Notes under the pieces: model-generated
What the model was told of the DNA's origin: nothing
Seen by the model: the letters and a program-made list of their open reading frames with translations, nothing else
The model's database searches: none
Assembly (NCBI GenBank): GCA_937925455.1
Contig: CALEWF010000262.1
Location: forward strand, 1 to 13,476
DNA: 13,476 nt
Origin: an uncultured Flavobacteriales bacterium
Lineage (GTDB): Bacteria > Bacteroidota > Bacteroidia > CAIKAF01
Reading direction: 5' to 3'
Position numbers and translations under genes: made by a program
Shown here: in pieces, positions 6,649 to 13,476 of the stretch
Numbering within the stretch: the first letter of the stretch is position 1
Layout of the letters: every line of letters begins with the position of its first letter

Positions 6649-9600
6649 TTGCTTCGCTATTGTCATATACTATTGTGTTTAACGTTCATGTCGGGTTGGA
6701 AAAACTTTGCTGTGGCGCAAATCCCAACCGGAGAACGAGTGCGAACCGTTGAACTTACTGATACAATTACCTTAGATAGTCTAAGTATTATACCCGGAAG
6801 TTTTAGCCTAACATGCAATGGCAAGGAAGTAGATACCTCGTTGTACTTCCTACACTGGCCTTCGGCATTTCTTTCCATTCGGCTTGACCGCTGGTTTACA
6901 TCCGGTATGCCGGAAATGCCCTTGGAAATTCGTTACCGAACCTTTGCCTACAATCTTACTGCCAAAACGTTTGACCCTAAGAAGCAATCGCTTATTATGC
7001 CAACGCAGCAAAAGCCCGATACACCCATGATTTATGATACCAAACAAATCATTCGTCGGGATGATTTGTTTCGCATGGATGGCATTACCAAATCAGGTAG
7101 TCTTACGCGAGGAGTTTCATTTGGAAACACACAAGATGCCACAGTGGTTTCGGCATTTAACCTTCAATTATCCGGTAAACTGAATAATGATGTAGAAATT
7201 TTGGCGGCTATTACCGACGAAAATATTCCGGTGCAACCAGATGGAAACACACAACAACTACAAGATTTTGATAAAATATTTATTCAACTCAGCAAAGGAA
7301 GCACCAAAGTAATTGGCGGAGATTTTTTTATCACCAAGCCCAAAGGATATTTTTTGAATATTTTTAAAAGAGCGCAAGGATTAAGCATAAGTACCGGCTT
7401 TCCAAATCGAAACATCTTTAAAAAAGAAATAGAAGGAAGCATGCGTGTGGGTGCTAGCGGTGCCGTGGCTCGTGGTAAATTCAGACGGCAGGAATTTATG
7501 GGGATGGAAGGAAATCAGGGACCGTATCGCCTCACCGGCAATGAAGGGGAATTGTTTGTGATTGTTTTGAGCGGTAGTGAATCAGTATTTGTAGATGGAA
7601 TACAAATGGAGCGAGGGCAGGAAAATGATTATATTATTGACTATAATACTGCAGAATTAACATTTACAGCCAATCGGCTAATTACAAAAGATTCAAGAAT
7701 AGTAGTAGAATATGAATATTCAGACCGTAATTATCAGCGCTGGATGATTCATACCAACAATGAATGGGAATATAAAAATTTTTCATACCGACTCAATTTT
7801 TTTACTGAGTTTGATGACCGGAACGTACCACTTAATCAAACATTGTCCGATACACAAAAAGTAATTTTATCGCAGGTAGGCGACCATATCAACCAGGCTT
7901 TTTCGCCAGCAATAGATTCGGTGGGTTTTAATACCAATGAGGTGTTGTATAAAAAAATAGATACATTGGTTAATAGCCAGATTTACACCATTTATGTATA
8001 TTCTACTCATCCGGATAGTGCATTTTACCGATTGAGTTTTACCAAAGTAGGTGCGGGAAAGGGGAATTATGTACTACTTCCATCTACTGTGAACGGCAGG
8101 GTTTATGGTTGGATAGCACCCAATCCGGATGGATCTAAAAATGGAGAATACGAACCGGTGGTAAAATTAATTACACCTAAAAGCCATCGGCTATTTACGT
8201 TTGGATCTACTTATAAGCCCACCCGAAAATGGGAATTGGATACTGAAGGGGCATTGAGCCATTATGATTTAAATACTTTTTCTTCGCTGGATAATCAGGA
8301 TGATTTGGGATATGCATTTCGGGTTCAGGCTCGTTATCAAACACCATTGAATAAGAAAGAAAAAGACACGTTACGATTAGATACCCGTCTAAGCTATGAA
8401 CAAGTAAGTGAATTTTTTAAACCGGTAGTTCGTTTTCGGAGTGTGGAGTTTGACCGGGACTGGAACTTTGTGAACCGAAATAATCCTAACCAAATGGTTC
8501 AAAATAATTTTGTGGGAACTGATTACATTCCTCAGCTTAGTGTAGAAATTACACAACCATCTTGGGGAAAGTTAGGATATTCCGGTGGCATTTATTTAAA
8601 AGGAGTAATGTATCTGGCATTCCGAAACGGAATACAAGCTGATGTTTTAAAAAAACGCTGGGAGTTGAAATATCAGGGTAGCCAAACCGCTACCTATGAT
8701 TCGTTATCTCGAAGTTTGTTTTTGCGCCAACGCTTATTTACTACTACGCATTTTACCTTTCTATCATTGGGTATTCAAGGCGAGACCGAATACAATGCAT
8801 TCTTTAATCGGTTTACCGATTCTCTGCTGCGAAGCAGTTATATGTTTAACGACTGGGAGTTCTTTATTCAGCAAGGAAAAGCCAGCGAACATCGGTGGCG
8901 GGTATTTTACAGAAGTCGTGTAGACCATTTGGCAGATTCTTCCGGTATTTTAAAATATGCTGCCATTGCTCATCATGCAGGAGGAGCCTTTGAATTAAAT
9001 CCAACTGAACATCATTTTTTAAAAGTTGGTTTATCGTGGAGGTATTTGCAGGTTGTGGATACTATGCTACTCAGAAAGCCGAGTGAGAACACGTTACTTA
9101 GCCGTATTGAATATAATGGAAATTATACTAAAGGTGCTATTAAACTTAATTTATTTTATGAAGCCGGATCTGGATTAGAAAATCGCCGTGATTTTCAGTT
9201 TGTAGTTTCGCTGAATGGATTGGGAACGCATGTTTGGATTGATTATAACAATGACGGCATTAAACAACGTGATGAATATGAAATACGAACCGGAACGATA
9301 GTTGGAACTGATGGGTTAACCTACATTAAATTTTTTGTACCTACAACCGAATTTATTCGAACGTTTTACAATCAATTTATCGCATCGCTCGAAATACAAG
9401 CCCCCCAAAGCTGGAAAAACCAAGGAAGAATTAAAAAGTTATTCGCTCGATTCAGCACCCAAACGGTATTTCGATCAGACCGGAAAACTCAGCAAGATAA
9501 TTGGGTGGCATCATTCAATCCATTTGTTACCAATCCGCAAGATACTTCCTTAATTTCATTGAATTATTCTTTTCGTCAAACATTATATTTCAACAGATTT

Positions 9601-10224
9601 GGAAGCAAGTTTGGTACTGAAATCAATTACCAGGATATTCAAAACCGCCAATTGCTTACAAATGGCATAGATACACGTACCAATCGTTATGGCTCATTGC
9701 GCCTGCGATGGAATATCATTCGCATGTTCACTCTGAACGTGGACGCACGAAGCGGTACAAAAACCTTTGATTCACAATTTTTGCGTAATCGAAACTATAC
9801 CATTTCTTATTATGAACTCATGCCTGAGGTGGTTGTACAACCCAACAATATGTTTCGGGTGGGGATTACGTACCGTCTGGCTTGGAAAGACAATCTTGGA
9901 ACACCGGGCGATTCATTACTACCGGGTGGCGAGGCTGCCCGCATCCATGACTGGGGAATGGATTTTAAAACTAACTTCATTGCCAAAGGACAATTCCAAA
10001 TACGAAGCAATTTAATTTATATTACTTACAATAGTGTACAAAATACACCCTTGGCTTTTGAAATGTTAGAAAGTTTACGTAATGGAATAAATGTAACCTG
10101 GGGGGCTTCTTTTCAGCGTACCATTGGTAACAACTTGCAACTCACTTTGCAATACGATGGCCGAAAATCAGAAGGAGCCAAGTTTGTACATATAGCATCT
10201 ATGCAATTACGGGCATTTTTTTGA
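6649..10224 (+). CDS. Large outer-membrane beta-barrel protein, conserved in Bacteroidota, function unknown
   Basis: 1191 residues, function unassigned. The N-terminus has a hydrophobic stretch ending FAVAQ, a plausible signal peptidase I site near residue 24. The conserved-looking core includes GITKSGSLTRGVSFGN (145-160), ENIPVQPDGNTQQLQDFDK (about 191-209), GNQGPYRLTGNEGELF (288-303) and ENDYIIDYNTAELTF (325-339). From memory these match a widespread uncharacterised Bacteroidota outer-membrane family, perhaps distantly like the N-terminal part of the gliding/T9SS protein SprA; neither was searched. The rest is rich in alternating aromatic strands and ends MQLRAFF, fitting a BAM-type last strand with terminal Phe. 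A DxNxDGxxxxxE calcium-loop motif lies at 865-876. The start is uncertain: the frame opens after a stop at 6622, TTG at 6649 is the best candidate, and the first in-frame ATG (codon 14) would destroy the signal peptide. The gene is divergent from the leftward operon and convergent with the peptidase gene. Confidence 0.82.
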   Translation: MLRYCHILLCLTFMSGWKNFAVAQIPTGERVRTVELTDTITLDSLSIIPGSFSLTCNGKEVDTSLYFLHWPSAFLSIRLDRWFTSGMPEMPLEIRYRTFAYNLTAKTFDPKKQSLIMPTQQKPDTPMIYDTKQIIRRDDLFRMDGITKSGSLTRGVSFGNTQDATVVSAFNLQLSGKLNNDVEILAAITDENIPVQPDGNTQQLQDFDKIFIQLSKGSTKVIGGDFFITKPKGYFLNIFKRAQGLSISTGFPNRNIFKKEIEGSMRVGASGAVARGKFRRQEFMGMEGNQGPYRLTGNEGELFVIVLSGSESVFVDGIQMERGQENDYIIDYNTAELTFTANRLITKDSRIVVEYEYSDRNYQRWMIHTNNEWEYKNFSYRLNFFTEFDDRNVPLNQTLSDTQKVILSQVGDHINQAFSPAIDSVGFNTNEVLYKKIDTLVNSQIYTIYVYSTHPDSAFYRLSFTKVGAGKGNYVLLPSTVNGRVYGWIAPNPDGSKNGEYEPVVKLITPKSHRLFTFGSTYKPTRKWELDTEGALSHYDLNTFSSLDNQDDLGYAFRVQARYQTPLNKKEKDTLRLDTRLSYEQVSEFFKPVVRFRSVEFDRDWNFVNRNNPNQMVQNNFVGTDYIPQLSVEITQPSWGKLGYSGGIYLKGVMYLAFRNGIQADVLKKRWELKYQGSQTATYDSLSRSLFLRQRLFTTTHFTFLSLGIQGETEYNAFFNRFTDSLLRSSYMFNDWEFFIQQGKASEHRWRVFYRSRVDHLADSSGILKYAAIAHHAGGAFELNPTEHHFLKVGLSWRYLQVVDTMLLRKPSENTLLSRIEYNGNYTKGAIKLNLFYEAGSGLENRRDFQFVVSLNGLGTHVWIDYNNDGIKQRDEYEIRTGTIVGTDGLTYIKFFVPTTEFIRTFYNQFIASLEIQAPQSWKNQGRIKKLFARFSTQTVFRSDRKTQQDNWVASFNPFVTNPQDTSLISLNYSFRQTLYFNRFGSKFGTEINYQDIQNRQLLTNGIDTRTNRYGSLRLRWNIIRMFTLNVDARSGTKTFDSQFLRNRNYTISYYELMPEVVVQPNNMFRVGITYRLAWKDNLGTPGDSLLPGGEAARIHDWGMDFKTNFIAKGQFQIRSNLIYITYNSVQNTPLAFEMLESLRNGINVTWGASFQRTIGNNLQLTLQYDGRKSEGAKFVHIASMQLRAFF

Positions 10225-10226
10225 TG

Positions 10227-12962
10227 TTATAATTTAACAAAACGCCTATATATTACATTTTGTTGACTTTCTATTAATTGTATAATATAGATACCCGTAT
10301 TTAGATTTCTTAAATCAATGACATTTTCTTTGTTATTAAGCATTCCTTGAACTAAATATCTTCCATGAAGATCTGTAATAATATATTTTATAGCAGGTGT
10401 ATTGTAAGATGTATTTAAAATAATAAAATCATTAGCCGGGTTGGGATATATTCTATAAGTATTGTTATCTGTTAATTTAATGGAATTTATGTTTCCATTT
10501 TGATAAACTAGTATATCATAAATAAATGCACCACTTGTAATTGTAACAGTGCCTGTTCGGATTGAAGAATAATTAGTATCAACTGAAATTTCTAATGTAA
10601 AGTTTCCGAAACCATTGTTAGTATTCAAATGTATCCAAGTATCACTAATATAAGCATTCCAACTTCCATTAGTAAAAATAGAAACACTTTGTGTATCACT
10701 GTTTACTTCAAAATATAATGAATCTGGTGTTACAGAGAGAAATGAGGCTGCCGGTGATTGTACTATAAAAACAGTATCTGAATAACTACCTGATTGTACA
10801 AATACAAAACCATTTCGGGGCATTGAATTTAAATTTTCGTTCACAACAATCGAAAAAACAGACATGCCAGATGCTGTTGTTATATCCGTCGTAATCCAAG
10901 TGTCTGAAGTATTGATGGAGTAGCTCACGTTAGCATTTATATTTATATTACTAACCCCTCCGGATGATGGAAACCATAATGTATCTATTCCGGACTGAAG
11001 CAAAGTGTCTTCTCCTGCTTGTGTAATACTTATGGTTTTGAATTTATTCCCCCGTGTAAAAGTTGCCACGGCTGATCTTGTAACAGTAGTACCGGTGTTA
11101 GGAGAAGCTATAATATCTGTTATACCGTTGCCGAATGCCGTAGTATTAGAAAAACTAATCCATGGTGCGAAACAGGTTGCAATCCAAGTACTATCGGAGG
11201 TTACAGTAATGGTTTGTGAACCACCTGTTGCAATAAACGATAAATTGTTTGGATTCACCTCAATATTTCGATGATCAACCACAACAATATCATAATCTTC
11301 AATATCTCCGCCCGGGTCAGTAGTATTACAAGGCCCGGTAGTAGGACTCGGAAAGTTTTTACAATAGACCCTCATGCGAGTAGTACCTTCTATGGCATTT
11401 GAAGGCACAGTGAATGTAAGCGTTTTTGTAGCATTAAATGTTGGATACCAAGTTCCTGATGGAGGCATAATAGCTTCGTTGGCATCATTAAAATCGCCGT
11501 CAATGTTCCAATCTATCCAAATAGCCGGGGCATTCCCTCCAACAAACGTACAAGAAAGAGTATAGGTGGAATCCAGTTTTAATATAGTTGATAATCCTGT
11601 ATAAATGTATCCTTCGTTGTTAGCAGAAGAACGGTTGATGGTATTCAATGTTACATTGGTTAATCCATTGCTTCCGCTGATGGTTAATGCAGGAATACAC
11701 CAGAAACTAGTGTTAGATGACTGATTGACGGTGATGGTTTGCTGTAAACTTCCCCGCGAAATTAAAACTGTTCCCGTTCTTGCAACCGGCCCATTGGCTG
11801 ATACATCAATTGTAATTGTTGAATTTCCGCTGCCAGAATTGGGTGTAATTGTGATCCACGAATTCGTAGTAGTGGCTACCCAGTTGCTATCGGTATTAAT
11901 GGAAACCGTTTGTCCGGAGGCTGCAGATGAAAATGTTAAATTAACAGGTGTTATCCAAAGATACGGTTGAATACCTTGTTGCATCACAACAAATGAAGAT
12001 GATTGACTCCCCGTACTAGCGGTTAAGGTAGCAAATCGAGGGGTATAATATGGATTTGCAAGAATCGTTGCAGACGCCCCATTACTACTGTTGAAATAAC
12101 CAACACCTCCACTTGTTACATTAGGAATTAACCAACTTTGATTACTACTAATATTCCATGGGGCAGCTGCAGCAATTTCATAAGGAACTGTAGATGATGC
12201 ACTGGCAGAAACAATAATCGTATCCGTTGTAGTTTCTATTTGATTGACCATGGGTTTAATGCCAATAATTATTGTTCCCGGAGTATAATTTGTACTTCCG
12301 GCTATTACGTTATGAATATTATAGTACCCATCGTACAACCCCCCCCAACCAAAATTGATGTGAAATTTTAAACTGGGCGTGGTTTGATAGCCATCAATAA
12401 CATAAATATGAGATCCACCGCTGGCTACAACAACTCTACCGGCGTCCAATTCTTCACGAATTAAATTTTCCCATTCCGTATTAGTAAACATGGCTTTAAT
12501 AGCACCTCGGGCAGATAGCGAATATTTCCAAAACTTTTTAAAATGAGATGCATTAGGTGCACTATTTGAAGAGCTACCACTCCACGCCATATCTAACGTA
12601 ATTCCTATATGATATAATAACTTAGCTACTTCTGTATTGTATGAAGACAAAGCATTAGGCATCAGAGTATAATTATAGTTTTCCGCCCCTACATCTACAC
12701 AATGAGATGGAGCATTTATATTACAGTAATTCCCAGGCCAACCGTTGCTTGGAAATAAATAATATTTTAATACTTGACCCAATGCTGTAGCTCCACAACC
12801 AGTCCAAACCCTACCACATGCTCCTCCACTTCCCGCAGGCGGACAATCTGAATTGTAATAACAACCTTGATTCCATGTGGTTGATAATAATGGCGAAACC
12901 TGGGCGTACGTTTTTAAAAATATACTATTTGTTATTAAAAAAAATAATAGAATCTTTTTCAT
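10227..12962 (-). CDS. Secreted C10-family (streptopain-like) cysteine peptidase with BACON and GEVED domains and T9SS sorting tail
   Basis: A 911-residue secreted multidomain protein. Order: signal peptide (1-20, ending TYA|Q); C10 catalytic domain (about 22-240) with Cys56 in WTGCGATALGQVLKYY, His185 in GGSHIYVIDGY and Asn203 in FHINFGWGG; two BACON-like domains (about 245-330, 334-417); a GEVED domain (about 418-563) with IWIDWNIDGDFND and GDIEDYDIVV; three more BACON-like domains (about 566-650, 655-738, 741-823); and a type A T9SS sorting domain (about 830-911) with YPNPAND and GIYIIQL. It is therefore expected to cross the outer membrane by T9SS and be anchored or released. BACON domains usually bind carbohydrate or mucin (family knowledge). 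The usual propeptide before the C10 domain is missing. The ATG at 12962 was chosen because it starts the signal peptide; the frame extends upstream to ATG 13019 and TTG 13022, which overlap a probable promoter box. Confidence 0.92.
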   Translation of the reverse strand: MKKILLFFLITNSIFLKTYAQVSPLLSTTWNQGCYYNSDCPPAGSGGACGRVWTGCGATALGQVLKYYLFPSNGWPGNYCNINAPSHCVDVGAENYNYTLMPNALSSYNTEVAKLLYHIGITLDMAWSGSSSNSAPNASHFKKFWKYSLSARGAIKAMFTNTEWENLIREELDAGRVVVASGGSHIYVIDGYQTTPSLKFHINFGWGGLYDGYYNIHNVIAGSTNYTPGTIIIGIKPMVNQIETTTDTIIVSASASSTVPYEIAAAAPWNISSNQSWLIPNVTSGGVGYFNSSNGASATILANPYYTPRFATLTASTGSQSSSFVVMQQGIQPYLWITPVNLTFSSAASGQTVSINTDSNWVATTTNSWITITPNSGSGNSTITIDVSANGPVARTGTVLISRGSLQQTITVNQSSNTSFWCIPALTISGSNGLTNVTLNTINRSSANNEGYIYTGLSTILKLDSTYTLSCTFVGGNAPAIWIDWNIDGDFNDANEAIMPPSGTWYPTFNATKTLTFTVPSNAIEGTTRMRVYCKNFPSPTTGPCNTTDPGGDIEDYDIVVVDHRNIEVNPNNLSFIATGGSQTITVTSDSTWIATCFAPWISFSNTTAFGNGITDIIASPNTGTTVTRSAVATFTRGNKFKTISITQAGEDTLLQSGIDTLWFPSSGGVSNININANVSYSINTSDTWITTDITTASGMSVFSIVVNENLNSMPRNGFVFVQSGSYSDTVFIVQSPAASFLSVTPDSLYFEVNSDTQSVSIFTNGSWNAYISDTWIHLNTNNGFGNFTLEISVDTNYSSIRTGTVTITSGAFIYDILVYQNGNINSIKLTDNNTYRIYPNPANDFIILNTSYNTPAIKYIITDLHGRYLVQGMLNNKENVIDLRNLNTGIYIIQLIESQQNVIYRRFVKL

Positions 12963-13019
12963 ACAAAATTTATTCAAATAAATAAAGATGAACAATGAAA
13001 TTTTTTGGTTGCATCGCAT

Positions 13020-13027
13020 CAAAATTA
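13020..13027 (-). promoter_or_regulatory. Candidate Bacteroidota -7 promoter box (TAATTTTG) for the C10 peptidase gene
   Basis: Read on the minus strand, this is an exact match to the TAnnTTTG -7 element of the primary sigma factor in Bacteroidota. It lies 57 nt upstream of the chosen ATG. A good TTG -33 element is not visible at the expected distance, so the call rests on the -7 box alone, and such an AT-rich octamer can occur by chance. If real, transcription would begin near 13013, placing the upstream in-frame ATG and TTG outside the transcript and supporting the start at 12962. Confidence 0.35.
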
Positions 13028-13476
13028 ATTTTTTTTCATATTATAATTCATTAAGATTATATTCATCGAATTACTTAAAAACTTCAAACCTTTGATAAAA
13101 GGGTGAACAACTTGAAAAATCCAATACAATGAACACAGAAAAAAGATAGAGAAAATGTAAGTAAAAACTCTATGCTACTCCATAATCCTATGTTTTAAAA
13201 AAGATAGTATGTAATAACATTCTGGATGGAGAGCCTATTTCTGCAATTTATTGTCTGATTTATTTTGTTTTAAATTTCTTTTAAAAAATATTGCTCAACT
13301 GTTTTTTAATAATCTACAAAAAAATAAAGATATAAATGATAAACTTATTTTAAAACAGATTAGCAATTATTAGCAATTAAAATCAACTAAGAAAATCCAT
13401 AAATATGTAATAAATAAAAATTTAAGATTTCCAAATTTATTATTCACTACTTTTTAAGATATAAATTAAAAATAAA
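13028..13476. other. AT-rich stretch with no gene recognised
   Basis: About 450 bp of very AT-rich sequence with no credible coding frame on either strand and no tRNA-like or other RNA structure recognised. It contains T and A runs, a weak CCTTT-GATA-AAAGG hairpin near 13089-13102, and a short tandem repeat near 13361. It probably includes upstream regulatory sequence of the peptidase gene and the intergenic space to the next gene beyond the window. Confidence 0.6.
13361..13380. repeat. Tandem 10-bp direct repeat (TAGCAATTAT/TAGCAATTAA)
   Basis: Two adjacent 10-mers that differ only in their last base, inside the AT-rich right-end region. Two copies are too few for a CRISPR array or a classed satellite. 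They could be a paired protein-binding site or simple replication slippage. Confidence 0.4.

Noticed and set aside
11005..11970. Plus-strand frames of 63-89 codons opposite the BACON/GEVED region
   Set aside because: Their hydrophobic Val-rich text mirrors Thr/Asn-rich codons on the other strand; the peptidase gene explains this stretch fully.
12963..13022. N-terminal extension of the peptidase (20 extra residues from TTG 13022 or ATG 13019)
   Set aside because: It would bury the signal peptide and overlaps a candidate -7 promoter box, so the ATG at 12962 is preferred.
13361..13380. Possible start of a CRISPR array
   Set aside because: Only two adjacent 10-mers without spacers, in low-complexity AT-rich sequence, and no cas gene in view.

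Overview
The window looks like a moderately AT-rich Bacteroidota chromosome, probably from the Chitinophagales/Sphingobacteriales/Flavobacteriales side of the phylum. Supporting signs are a protein with a type IX secretion (T9SS) type A C-terminal sorting domain, several BACON domains and a GEVED domain, a large uncharacterised Bacteroidota-type outer-membrane protein, a TAnnTTTG-type -7 promoter box, and starts without clear Shine-Dalgarno sequences. No phage, insertion sequence, CRISPR, tRNA or rRNA was recognised.

Left half (1-6329, minus strand): six genes read leftward with gaps of 5, 5, 47 (8 if a TTG start is used), 24 and 1 nt, as in one transcription unit. In transcription order they are a small secreted/membrane protein of unknown function, kynureninase (kynU), the DJ-1/PfpI-type glyoxalase-like protein ElbB, an RND/MMPL-superfamily exporter, glucose-1-phosphate thymidylyltransferase (rfbA/rmlA), and the start of an NAD-dependent sugar-nucleotide epimerase/dehydratase cut by the window edge. 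The last two make and modify activated sugars for surface glycans. Kynureninase points to tryptophan/kynurenine breakdown or NAD synthesis. A functional link between the halves of this cluster is not evident from sequence.

Middle (6330-6648): a divergent intergenic region. It holds AT-rich sequence with a short perfect inverted repeat, then an abruptly GC-rich block of about 165 bp with several hairpins and near-identical 10-mers near its ends. This block lies just upstream of the next gene.

Right half (6649-13476): a plus-strand gene for a 1191-residue outer-membrane protein converges, with only 2 bp between stop codons, on a minus-strand gene for a secreted C10-family (streptopain-like) cysteine peptidase. 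The peptidase lacks the usual long propeptide and carries five BACON-like domains, a GEVED domain and a T9SS sorting tail. Its GWGG motif is encoded across an 8-G homopolymer. The last 450 bp or so are very AT-rich with no gene seen.
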